Shown here: one piece after another, positions 43,737 through 52,407 of the stretch | How the letters are laid out: every line of letters begins with the position of its first letter | How positions within the stretch are numbered: position 1 is the first letter of the stretch | NCBI RefSeq assembly: GCF_000508185.1 | Contig: NZ_AYOY01000176.1 | Location: 1-64,000, forward strand | Reading direction: 5' to 3' | DNA from: Sphingobium sp. C100 | GTDB taxonomy: Bacteria; Pseudomonadota; Alphaproteobacteria; Sphingomonadales; Sphingomonadaceae | DNA length: 64,000 nucleotides | Notes under the pieces: generated by a model | The model's database searches: none | What the model was told of the DNA's origin: nothing | The model's input: only the letters and a program-made list of their open reading frames with translations | Made by a program: the position numbers and the translations under genes

Positions 43737-45551
43737 ATGTCCTATGAGATGAACCGGAAGCTTGCCGCCAAGCGCGCGCCGCTCCCCACGTCCGCCAATG
43801 TCGATCCGGTGACTGCCGGCATCATCCGCGGCGCCATGGAGACGATTTGCTTCGAATCGTGCGAATATCTGGCCCGCGCTGCTTCCTCTGCGATCATCAA
43901 CCAGTCGAACGAGCGCAATGCCAGCATCGTCGACGCGCATGGCCGCCTCGCCGCCTGTTCCATCGGCACCCCGCATCTGACCTTCGTATCGCAGATGCCG
44001 GTTCGATATGGGCTGGAGATGTACAAGGAGTTCGAATGGGGACCGGGCGACGTGTTCGTCGGCAACGACCCCGATCATGGTGGCGGACATCTGCCCGACT
44101 ATGTCGTTTACGGCCCGGTGTTCGATGAGTCCGGCGAGCTGATCTACATTTCCGCGCTTCAGGCGCACCAGGGGGATACGGGTGGCAAGGACCCGGGCGG
44201 CTTTACCCTGGAGGCGACGGATATCTTCACCGAAGGCCTCGCCATCCCCTGCCTCAAGCTCGTCCATCGCGGCCAAAAGCGGATGGACAGCATCCGCCTG
44301 CTGGAGCGCAACAACCGTTTCCCCAGCTTCCACGGCGATCTGGCCGCGATGATCGGCGGCGTGCAACTGGCACAGCGCCTGATGGGCGATCTGCTCAAGA
44401 AATGGGGACCGGACAAGGTCAAGGCTGCGATCAACACCAATATCGACCAGACCGAGCGCCTGTTCCGCCAGGAAGTCAGCCGTTGGAAAGATGGCAGCTA
44501 CGAAGCCGACGTCTATATCGACCATGACACGCAAGGCACCAAGGACATCCTGGTTCACGTCACCTGCACGATCAAGGGCGACCAGTTGACGGTCGACCTG
44601 ACCGGCACTGACGATCGACCCGAGTTGATCGGCGTCTGGAACACTTTCGGCAATACGCGCAGCTACATCATGACGCAGGTCGCCTCGTCGATCGATCCGG
44701 TCATCGACAAGAATGAAGGCCTGTTCAACGCGGTCGAGATGATCATTCCCGAAGGCTCCATCGTGCAGCCGCCGCCGAACAAGCCGGCGGCCCTCGGTTC
44801 CTTCCATCCGGCCTGCGAAGTCACCGAGGCGGTCTGCGTCGCGTTGTCGCAGGTCGTGCCGGAACGCTCGACCTTCCAGGGTTATAAGATGGGGATGCCC
44901 AACGCCGTCATCGGCTTCGAAAATGGCCAGATGTGGATGGACCAGGGCGTCGATGTGCGGGTCATGGATGCATCCGCCGTTCAGGATATCGATGGCTGGG
45001 GCGGCATGTGCGCCGCGCTGGGCAACCTGTTGCTGAGCCAGGCGGAGGACGCGGAAAGCCGCTTCCCGGTCATCAACCTGCAACGCCAGATGGTGACGGA
45101 CAAGGGTGGCGCTGGTCAATGGCGCGGTATGCCCGGCACGCTGAACGTCAAGAAAGTGCTCAAGCCCTGCACCGCCATGACCTGGATGGTGTCGCGCGAG
45201 CATCCGCTGACCGGCCTGCGCGGCGGTGAGGATGCCTGCCGCTACGAGAACCGCTACCTCGTCGGCACCGAAGACGAGTTCGAAGTGGAACGCTCCGCAC
45301 TGGTGCAACTGCCCGCAGGGGCGGTCATGGCCTATCAGAATGGCGGTGGCTCAGGGTTCGGCCCTGCCACCCAGCGCGATCCGCAGGCGGTTCGCGAGGA
45401 CGTGCTCGACGAGCTCGTCAGCATCGAAGCCGCGCGTGACCATTATGGCGTGGTCTTCACCGGCACGGTGGAAGACTATGACCTTGCGGTCGATGTCGCA
45501 GCGACTGAAGCGCTCCGCAAGGATATGGCGCGCCAATTAGAGAATGCTTGA
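43737..45551 (+). CDS. Hydantoinase B / acetone carboxylase alpha-like subunit
   Basis: A 604-residue HyuB-family protein. Key blocks: DPVTAGIIRGAMETICFESC at the N-terminus, GDVFVGNDPDHGGGHLPDYV near residue 100 (metal-binding HxxxH/D type), QAHQGDTGGKDPGGF, then the C-terminal GWGGMCAALGN. HyuA/HyuB proteins work as ATP-dependent hydantoinases, oxoprolinases or acetone/acetophenone carboxylases. Length is between HyuB (about 520-580) and acetone carboxylase alpha (about 770). ATG 43737 follows GAGAGAGG. The HyuA gene follows 15 bases later. Confidence 0.9.
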   Translation: MSYEMNRKLAAKRAPLPTSANVDPVTAGIIRGAMETICFESCEYLARAASSAIINQSNERNASIVDAHGRLAACSIGTPHLTFVSQMPVRYGLEMYKEFEWGPGDVFVGNDPDHGGGHLPDYVVYGPVFDESGELIYISALQAHQGDTGGKDPGGFTLEATDIFTEGLAIPCLKLVHRGQKRMDSIRLLERNNRFPSFHGDLAAMIGGVQLAQRLMGDLLKKWGPDKVKAAINTNIDQTERLFRQEVSRWKDGSYEADVYIDHDTQGTKDILVHVTCTIKGDQLTVDLTGTDDRPELIGVWNTFGNTRSYIMTQVASSIDPVIDKNEGLFNAVEMIIPEGSIVQPPPNKPAALGSFHPACEVTEAVCVALSQVVPERSTFQGYKMGMPNAVIGFENGQMWMDQGVDVRVMDASAVQDIDGWGGMCAALGNLLLSQAEDAESRFPVINLQRQMVTDKGGAGQWRGMPGTLNVKKVLKPCTAMTWMVSREHPLTGLRGGEDACRYENRYLVGTEDEFEVERSALVQLPAGAVMAYQNGGGSGFGPATQRDPQAVREDVLDELVSIEAARDHYGVVFTGTVEDYDLAVDVAATEALRKDMARQLENA

Positions 45552-45566
45552 AGGGGGGATGTTAGT

Positions 45567-47639
45567 TTGAGCTATCGCGTCGGCATCGACATCGGCGGTA
45601 CATTCACCGATTTCGCACTTCTGAAAAATGATGAGGTTATTCTCTTCAAGAATTTAAGTACGCCGCAGGATCGTTCGATCGGGGTCATGAATGGCCTTGC
45701 CAAGCTTGCCGAAATGGAAGGACTTTCATCGGGCGATTTCCTCGCGCGCTGTGAAGCGATCGTCCATGGCACCACCGTCGCCGACAACACGCTGATCGAA
45801 ATGAACGGCGCGGTGACCGGGCTGCTCACCACCGAAGGCTTTCGCGACGAAATCGCGATCCGCCGCGGGTTCAAGGAGAGCATCTGGGACGTGCGCACGC
45901 CCCCGCCGCCGGAAATAACACCGCGCCGCCGCCGCCTCACGGTGCCCGAACGCATCCTGTTCGACGGTTCCATCTATCAGGAGCTTGACGAGGAGGCGGT
46001 GCGCGCTGCCTGTCACCGCTTCGCCAAGCAGGGCGTTGAATCGGTCGCAATCTCGCTCCTCTTTTCCTTCGTCAATCCCGCCCACGAAAAGCGTGTTGCC
46101 GAAATCGTGGCGGAGGAGCTGCCGGGCGTCGAGATTTCCATGTCGCACGAAGTGCTGCCGCGCGCGCCGGAATATGATCGCACCAGCACGACCGTCGTGA
46201 ACGCCTATGTCGCGCCGCGCGTATTTTCCTATCTGGAAAAGCTGGTCGAACGGCTGAAGGATGGCGGCTACGCCAACTCGCTGATGGTGATGCAGGCCAG
46301 TGGCGGCGTCATGACCAAGGAATATATCGAAAACGCTCCGATCCGCGTACTTGCCTCCGGTCCCGCCGGTGGCGTCATCGGCTCCGCGCATGTCGGCAGC
46401 GCAAAGGGCTATCCCAACTTGCTCTGCATCGACATGGGCGGCACCTCCTACGACATCTCGCTCGTGCTGGACGGCGTCGCGCCGGCCGAGTCACGCTGGA
46501 ACCTGCATCACCGCTATGTCGTCGGCATTCCGATGGTGAAGGTCGAGACCCTGGGCGCAGGCGGCGGGTCCATCTGCCACGTCCACAACGGCATGTTGCA
46601 GGTCGGTCCTTCTTCGGCCGGCTCCGAACCCGGCCCGATCTGCTATGGCCGGGGCGGCACGAAGCCGACCATCACCGATGCGCTGGTGATGCTGGGCATC
46701 CTGTCCGCCGATGCCGAATTTGCTGGCGGCAGCTTCTCGCTGTCTTCGAAGGGCGTGCCGGAGGCGTTCAAGGAGATTGGCGATGAGCTTGGCGCCAGCC
46801 CGGAGGAAGTGGCGTTCGACAGCTGGCGCGTAGTCAACGCGACGATGTCGCAGGGCGTGCGTCGTATCACTGCCGGCAAGGGCGTCGATCCCAACGAACT
46901 GGTGATGCTCGCCTATGGCGGCAACGGCCCGGTGTTCGCGGCGATCCAGGCCGAAGATCTGGGCATCCGCCGCGTGCTGGTGCCAAAGGCTTCGCCGACC
47001 TTTTCCGCGCTCGGCACCCTGGTGGCCAACCCGACGATCGAGGAGGAGCGGTCCTATATCGTTCCGGTCGACCAGATCGACGAAGATCGCCTCAAGACAT
47101 TGTGGCAAGCGCTCGAAGAGCGGGCACGCGATTATTTCACACGCGGCAATTTCCCGGCGGCGCAGGTCACCGCCAAATATCAGGTGAATATCCGCTATCC
47201 GGGACAGAATTGGCCCCTGACTTTTGAGGTAAACCTGGTCGAAGGGGCGTTCGATACGTCCTTCCTGGACGGATCGATCCGTGACAAGGCGCTCGAGCTT
47301 TTCAACGCGCGCCACATGCACGAATATGGTCATATCCGCGAAGGCGAAATGCCTGAAATGACTGGCGTGCGCCTGGTGTCCTATGTCGAAACGCCCTCGC
47401 CCATGGCGGGGAGCGGCTTCACCGCCGCGCGGTCCAAGCCGGAAGCGGCCAGCCAGCGCCGCGCCAATCTGGGCAAGGGCTTTCAGGATGTCAGCATCTA
47501 TCGCGGCGCCGACCTGACGCCCGGTTGTGAGATCGCCGCACCGGCAATCATCGAGGAAAGCTTTACCACCATTGTGGTTTATCCCGGCTGGAAGGCCGTG
47601 ATGGACGATGCGGGCGATTACGAACTCAGCCCCGCCTGA
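45567..47639 (+). CDS. Hydantoinase A / acetone carboxylase beta-like subunit
   Basis: A 690-residue HyuA-family protein. N-terminal ATPase-like fold RVGIDIGGTFTDFALLKNDE, VHGTTVADNTLIE, then CIDMGGTSYDISLVLDG, GAGGGSICHVHNG and AYGGNGPVFAAIQAEDLG in the core. It binds ATP and phosphorylates or activates the substrate; the partner HyuB completes the reaction. Initiation is TTG at 45567, with AAGGGGGG 8 bases upstream. No gene for a small gamma subunit, as in acetone carboxylase, is found, so hydantoinase or an acetophenone-carboxylase-like enzyme is more likely. Confidence 0.9.
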   Translation: MSYRVGIDIGGTFTDFALLKNDEVILFKNLSTPQDRSIGVMNGLAKLAEMEGLSSGDFLARCEAIVHGTTVADNTLIEMNGAVTGLLTTEGFRDEIAIRRGFKESIWDVRTPPPPEITPRRRRLTVPERILFDGSIYQELDEEAVRAACHRFAKQGVESVAISLLFSFVNPAHEKRVAEIVAEELPGVEISMSHEVLPRAPEYDRTSTTVVNAYVAPRVFSYLEKLVERLKDGGYANSLMVMQASGGVMTKEYIENAPIRVLASGPAGGVIGSAHVGSAKGYPNLLCIDMGGTSYDISLVLDGVAPAESRWNLHHRYVVGIPMVKVETLGAGGGSICHVHNGMLQVGPSSAGSEPGPICYGRGGTKPTITDALVMLGILSADAEFAGGSFSLSSKGVPEAFKEIGDELGASPEEVAFDSWRVVNATMSQGVRRITAGKGVDPNELVMLAYGGNGPVFAAIQAEDLGIRRVLVPKASPTFSALGTLVANPTIEEERSYIVPVDQIDEDRLKTLWQALEERARDYFTRGNFPAAQVTAKYQVNIRYPGQNWPLTFEVNLVEGAFDTSFLDGSIRDKALELFNARHMHEYGHIREGEMPEMTGVRLVSYVETPSPMAGSGFTAARSKPEAASQRRANLGKGFQDVSIYRGADLTPGCEIAAPAIIEESFTTIVVYPGWKAVMDDAGDYELSPA

Positions 47640-47649
47640 GGCAGGCGCG

Positions 47650-47672
47650 GCCGGGGTGGATTCCGCCCCGGC
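47650..47672. terminator. GC hairpin between hyuA and the molybdoenzyme gene
   Basis: GCCGGGG-9-CCCCGGC stem without a U-tract, 10 bases after the HyuA stop. It could partly terminate or set the ratio to the next gene. Confidence 0.4.
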
Positions 47673-47689
47673 TCCTCCTGCGTCCCGGC

Positions 47690-49861
47690 ATGATTGAAAC
47701 CAGAAAATCCTTTTGCCGCAACTGTAGCGCGCTTTGCTCGATGGAAATCGATGTCGAAGACGGCCGGATGGTCCGCGTCCGTCCGGACGGCAGCCAGTCG
47801 CCCTATGGCGCTTATCTATGCCCCAAGGGCCTGGCGAGCATCGATTTTCATAATGGGGCGGAAAACCGGCTGCTCCAAAGCCTGAAAAAGCGGCCCGACG
47901 GGGCTTTCCTACCGATCGACGCCACGCAGGCACTCGACGAGATAGGCGCGAAACTCGCTCACCTGCTCGCCGCACATGGCCCGCGCGCGATCGCCGTCTA
48001 TCATGGCACCGGCGCCTACAGATCCGTGCTCGGCGCGCAGATGGAGCGAGCTTTTCTGGCGGCGGTGGGCACGCCCAATTTCTTCTCCTCCATGACCATA
48101 GACCAGTCGGCAAAGATGGTAACGATGGCGCGGATGGGCGTCATGGCCAGCGGCAAGCACAGCTTGCGCGATACCGATGTCGCCTTGCTGGCCGGTGGAA
48201 ATCCGGTCGTGACGCATCAGGGCGCACCTTTTGCGCTGGCCGAAAGCGGCGCGCCCGCAAAAAGCTTTCAGGCGGCGCGGGACCGCGGATGCAAGATCAT
48301 CATCGTCGATCCGCGTCGTACCGAAACGGCGCGCTTTGCTGATTTGCTGATCCAGCCCCTGCCCGGCCATGACGCGGCGTTGTTCGCCGCCATCGCCCAC
48401 ATCCTGCTGCGCGACGGCCGCCATGATGGGGATTTCTTGTTACGTTGGGCCATTCAATTGGACGCGCTGCGCATCGCACTGGCGCCGTTCACCCCTGAAA
48501 TGGCCGCTTCGCGCGCGCAGGTGCCGGTCGAGCAGATCGAGCAGGCAGCGCGTTGGCTGGGCGAGGCGAAACGACCCTATGCCGGGAGTGGCACGGGCCC
48601 GTCCATGGCTACTCATTCCAACCTGGCCGATCATATGATCGAGGTGGTGAACGCGCTGGCGGGCGGCTATCGCCGCGCTGGTGACATCATCCGCAATCCT
48701 GGCACGCTCAAGCCCAAGGATGGGGTGGAAATGGCGGTGTCGCCTTCCCGCAGTTTCGAGCACGCCCCCAAATGCGTCAGCGCGGATGTGGGACCGCTGC
48801 TGGGCGAATTGCCAACGGCGCTGCTGCCGCGCGAGATTGCAGCAGATTCGCCGGACCGCATTCGCGCGCTGATCTGCTTCGGCGGTGATCCGCTCAAGGG
48901 CATGGGCGATCCCGGCTTTGCCACCGCGGGTTTCGACAAGCTTGATCTGCTTGTCTGCCTCGACAGCCGGATGAATGCCACGGGCGAGCGGGCGGACTAT
49001 GTGATCGCGACGTCCCAGCCCTTCGAGCGGCATGAGATCAGCGTTCCTGGCGACGCGCTTTTTCCCGAACCCTTCGTTCAATATACGACTCCGGTGGTGG
49101 AGCGACCGAAGGGCGTAATCGACGACTGGGCGTTTTTCTGGGCCGTGGCAGCGCGGATGAACCTGTCGCTGACGTTCAAATATTGGACCTATGGCGCGCG
49201 GTTCGAGGATATCGCCCTGGGCCTGCCGCTCGACCCCGAGCAGCGCCCAGACCCGGAGGCGCTTTGCCGCTTTCTGGCGAGCGAAAGCCTCGTGCCCTTC
49301 GAGACAATCAAGGCCAGTCCGTCCGGCGTCCGCCCCGACCTGCCGCCGCGCAGCATATTGCCGGCACCGCCAGGTTCGACCGGGCGGCTGCATCTTTGTC
49401 CGCCCGACGTCGCTCGCGAACTGGCGGATCTGGCAGCCGAGCCGGAGGAGGTCGGCTATGGCTACCGCCTCATCTGTCGACGCATCCTCCACGCCCTCAA
49501 CGGCGCGTTTGTGGAAACGCGCGAGGTGCGCCGCCGCTTTCCGGTCAACTATGCCCATATGAACCCGGACGACATGGCGGCGGCCGGCATCGGTGACGGG
49601 GATCTGGTGGAGATCGCGTCGCCTTATGGTGTGATCCGCACCCTGGCCAGGGCCGAGAGCCGGCTGCGGCCCGGCGTTGTGTCTATGACGCATATGTTCG
49701 GCCGATTGGTGGGTTCGGGCGATCCCGTCGCCGATGGGGGCGCGAATGTCGGCGAACTGACATCGCTGACGCAGGATCTACAGCCTATCAACTATATGCC
49801 GCGCTTCTCCGCCGTCCCGATCAACGTGACGGCGGTCGACAAAACGACGCTGACCGCCTGA
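47690..49861 (+). CDS. Molybdopterin (bis-MGD) oxidoreductase, cytoplasmic, 4Fe-4S
   Basis: A 723-residue member of the DMSO-reductase superfamily. The N-terminal iron-sulfur motif is C9-x2-C12-x3-C16-x27-C44 (FCRNCSALCSMEID; YLCPKG). Pterin-binding segments include VALLAGGNPVVTHQGAP, IIIVDPRRTETARFA and LICFGGDPLKGMGDP; the C-terminal domain (FPVNYAHMNPDDMAAAGIGD; VSMTHMFGRLVGSG) is complete. The region where the Mo ligand normally lies reads GTPNFFSSMTIDQSAK, without Cys or Sec. No Tat signal. It lies downstream of hyuBA on the same strand, 50 bases away, and converges with an aldo/keto reductase. The substrate is unknown; a hydroxylase or reductase of a small heterocycle is possible. Confidence 0.9.
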   Translation: MIETRKSFCRNCSALCSMEIDVEDGRMVRVRPDGSQSPYGAYLCPKGLASIDFHNGAENRLLQSLKKRPDGAFLPIDATQALDEIGAKLAHLLAAHGPRAIAVYHGTGAYRSVLGAQMERAFLAAVGTPNFFSSMTIDQSAKMVTMARMGVMASGKHSLRDTDVALLAGGNPVVTHQGAPFALAESGAPAKSFQAARDRGCKIIIVDPRRTETARFADLLIQPLPGHDAALFAAIAHILLRDGRHDGDFLLRWAIQLDALRIALAPFTPEMAASRAQVPVEQIEQAARWLGEAKRPYAGSGTGPSMATHSNLADHMIEVVNALAGGYRRAGDIIRNPGTLKPKDGVEMAVSPSRSFEHAPKCVSADVGPLLGELPTALLPREIAADSPDRIRALICFGGDPLKGMGDPGFATAGFDKLDLLVCLDSRMNATGERADYVIATSQPFERHEISVPGDALFPEPFVQYTTPVVERPKGVIDDWAFFWAVAARMNLSLTFKYWTYGARFEDIALGLPLDPEQRPDPEALCRFLASESLVPFETIKASPSGVRPDLPPRSILPAPPGSTGRLHLCPPDVARELADLAAEPEEVGYGYRLICRRILHALNGAFVETREVRRRFPVNYAHMNPDDMAAAGIGDGDLVEIASPYGVIRTLARAESRLRPGVVSMTHMFGRLVGSGDPVADGGANVGELTSLTQDLQPINYMPRFSAVPINVTAVDKTTLTA

Positions 49862-49862
49862 T

Positions 49863-50897
49863 TCAGGGCCGCGCTGCAAGCAGCTTGCTGACCCGGCGAT
49901 CAGGCTGAATCCAGTTGGAGCTTGGATATAACGGCCGGTTTTCCGTGGCCGCGTCCAGCCGGGCAATATCGTCGTCACCCAGTTTTACGTCTGCCGCGCC
50001 GAGCGTATCCTCCAGTTGATAAAGCTTCGTCGCGCCCAGCAACACGCTGCTGACCCCGCGCCGGGCGAGCAGCCACGCCACCGCGACCTTCGCGACGGTG
50101 ATATCATGTGCTGCCGCGATGTCGCGCATGATATCGAGCAGCGCGAACCCCTTGTCCTTGTCGAAACCCAGCAGATCAAAATCGGAAAAGCGGTTCCCCG
50201 GCTTTGACAGGTCTTCCCGGCTGTAGGCGCCACTGAGAAAGCCATAGGCGAGCGGGCTCCACGCGGTCATGCCCAGGTCGAAATGCTGCATCATCGGCAG
50301 GACGTCGCGCTCCACATCGCGGCCCAGCAGCGAATAATAATATTGGCCGTGCGTGAAGCGGGCGAGACCATTGGCCTTCTGGAACGCGATCGCGGCGGCA
50401 GCCATCCAGGGCGACCAGTTGGAAAAGCCGATATAGCGCACCTTGCCAGAGCGCACGACCGTATCGAAGGCTTCCAACGTCTCTTCCAGCGGGGTGAGAT
50501 GATCGTCGCGATGCGCGACATAGAGGTCGATCCAGTCGGTGCCCAGCCGCGCCAGACTTTGGTCGACCGACCACAGGATATGCCGGCGCGAGAGGCCGCT
50601 ATGCAGCGGATCGCGCGCGCCGCCGCGATTGCCGACCTTGGTCGTGACGATGACCTTGTCGCGATAAGGTTTGAGGGCGGCGCCAAGCAATGTCTCGGAT
50701 TCGCCGTCGGCATAGACATCCGAGGTGTCGAACAGATTGACGCCGGCGTCCACAGCATGGCCCACCAGTTCATCGGCCAGTTCGGCGCCGACCTTGTAGA
50801 CCGACTTGAGAGAGGTATTACCCTGGGTGAAGGTAAAAGCGCCGAAGGCGAGGCGCGACACGATGAGGCCGCTGCTGCCAAGGGTCGAATATTGCAT
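49863..50897 (-). CDS. Aldo/keto reductase
   Basis: A 344-residue (beta/alpha)8 reductase. Catalytic residues in order: Asp and Tyr in LFDTSDVYADGESE near residue 53, Lys in VIVTTKVGNRGG near 83, His in LYVAHRDDHLTP near 125, and SNWSPW. The C-terminal NADPH-binding part has VAWLLARRGVSSVLLGATK and ENRPLYPSSNW. Reduces aldehydes or ketones, or dehydrogenates alcohols. Start 50897 is the only good ATG. The APH-fold kinase gene lies just upstream (11-base gap), so they are co-transcribed. Confidence 0.9.
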   Translation of the reverse strand: MQYSTLGSSGLIVSRLAFGAFTFTQGNTSLKSVYKVGAELADELVGHAVDAGVNLFDTSDVYADGESETLLGAALKPYRDKVIVTTKVGNRGGARDPLHSGLSRRHILWSVDQSLARLGTDWIDLYVAHRDDHLTPLEETLEAFDTVVRSGKVRYIGFSNWSPWMAAAAIAFQKANGLARFTHGQYYYSLLGRDVERDVLPMMQHFDLGMTAWSPLAYGFLSGAYSREDLSKPGNRFSDFDLLGFDKDKGFALLDIMRDIAAAHDITVAKVAVAWLLARRGVSSVLLGATKLYQLEDTLGAADVKLGDDDIARLDAATENRPLYPSSNWIQPDRRVSKLLAARP

Positions 50898-50908
50898 ATT
50901 GGTTTCTC

Positions 50909-52222
50909 CTACGCATCGGCGATGGGCAGCCGATCCAGAATTTCGTCAAAATCGGTGCCGTGCCACATGGTCAAAAGGCTGGTCAGGATGTGCAGCATGA
51001 TTCGCGGATTTTCCTTTTCCGCAAAGCGTGGATCACGCCGGCCTTCGATCATCGTCAGATCGTCAAATTCCGCCGCGATGCGAGCAGGCGCGTCGAGCAG
51101 ATAGGCCAGCCCCATCAACGCCGTATAGACCCGCAGATGCAGCATCAGCCGGCCGGGACTAACGTCCGGTCCGCCCGCCGCCCGATATTCAGCGGTAAAT
51201 AAGGCGACCAGTTCCTCGATATGCGCGGCCCAAAGATGATGCTCCATCCCGCTCAACGAACCCAGCAACGTCATGGCAAGGTGCATCTGACCAACGCTGC
51301 CCCAATCCATGAGGCCGCACTGAAGCGTGCCGTCGGCATCGGGCCAGAACCACGCATTGTCGATATTTCCGTTCCAGTGACATAGCGCGATCATGTCCGG
51401 GTCGGCGTGCAGAAATTCCCGGATTGCCCGTTCCTGATCCGCCATCCGCAACGCCTCGCGCGCCACTCGTTGGAGAAACGGAGGCGCGATGAGCGGTCGA
51501 GGGAAGAGTTGCGGAAAGCTGCGCGTAAATTCTTCCAGCTTCTCCAATTTGCGCACCAGCTTTGCCCGTGGTTGCGGCATCGGATCACCAGCGATCGCTC
51601 GCTCCAGGTCGAAGGGGAAGTATGCGTAAGCAGCATCGGGCAGCGTGCCGGCCTTATGTGCGCCAGCCAGCCGGGCAAGCGCCCTGACCAGCGCCCGATA
51701 ATGGTCGAGCGGCGCGTCCAGATCATAGTCCATGCATTTATGGTGATGCGGCTCTACGTCCCCCTCGCCATAACCGATCCGGTCTGTGATCAGGATGCCG
51801 GTGCCGCTTTCGCTGTCAAAATCGGCGAACAGACAAAGCGGCACCGCGATCGGAAAACCCGGCTGATTGGAAATGGCGGCAAAGCGGATTTCCGGCCCCA
51901 TGTGGAAGCGTAGCGAATCACGCCCCGCATCGTGCGGATTGCGGGAAAATTTGACGAACAGGTCGGTGGGCAGCGTGGTGGGCTTGGCATAGGCGACCGA
52001 CAGAATGAGTTTGCTGCCCGTTCCTCCCACGGCCCATTCCCTGGCATCGGTGATGCTGCTCACCGCGTTGTCAGCGGGCAATGTCCCGGCGGCATGGAAG
52101 GCCCGGGTGAGGTAGGACGGGCCGCCCTCTAACAGCGCCGCCGCATGTGAAGCGATCGGCCTGCCGGTAATCTCTCCGACGGGCCAGGCAGAATCACGTT
52201 GATCGGATTGGTCAGCATTCAT
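50909..52222 (-). CDS. APH-fold small-molecule kinase (phosphotransferase family)
   Basis: A 437-residue protein with an aminoglycoside-phosphotransferase-like kinase fold. ATP-grip sequence DLFVKFSRNPHDAG near residue 95, the catalytic loop ALCHWNGNIDNAWFWPD near 305 (HxNxxxxN in place of HGDxxxxN), and the metal-binding CGLMDWGSVGQM near 330. Its overall pattern is unlike the shorter kinase at 59240. It probably phosphorylates an alcohol or hydroxyacyl compound. Start ATG 52222 lacks a strong ribosome site; a longer frame to 52306 is possible but not conserved-looking. Confidence 0.8.
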   Translation of the reverse strand: MNADQSDQRDSAWPVGEITGRPIASHAAALLEGGPSYLTRAFHAAGTLPADNAVSSITDAREWAVGGTGSKLILSVAYAKPTTLPTDLFVKFSRNPHDAGRDSLRFHMGPEIRFAAISNQPGFPIAVPLCLFADFDSESGTGILITDRIGYGEGDVEPHHHKCMDYDLDAPLDHYRALVRALARLAGAHKAGTLPDAAYAYFPFDLERAIAGDPMPQPRAKLVRKLEKLEEFTRSFPQLFPRPLIAPPFLQRVAREALRMADQERAIREFLHADPDMIALCHWNGNIDNAWFWPDADGTLQCGLMDWGSVGQMHLAMTLLGSLSGMEHHLWAAHIEELVALFTAEYRAAGGPDVSPGRLMLHLRVYTALMGLAYLLDAPARIAAEFDDLTMIEGRRDPRFAEKENPRIMLHILTSLLTMWHGTDFDEILDRLPIADA

Positions 52223-52407
52223 GACAGCGGCGTGGACGGGTGCGGACCGACTGGCAAGCCATGGACAGGCCACATATCGCCTGCACGAAATAGCAAGGGG
52301 TGGCACTGGAGCGCCCCGCCCGCCTGAGCCTATATGTGAGACGGTTTAATTTTCTGCGGCACCGCCGGCATCACGCACGCGGCCTGCAATATTCGGGAGA
52401 GTGTCAG

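Noticed and set aside
43518-45308. Upstream part of a 964-codon minus-strand frame continuing the Gfo/Idh gene
   Set aside because: It is antisense to hyuB; the oxidoreductase clearly starts at 43517 with a ribosome site.
46491-48113. Minus-strand frame of 540 codons over hyuA and the molybdoenzyme
   Set aside because: Shadow of two plus-strand genes with clear motifs.
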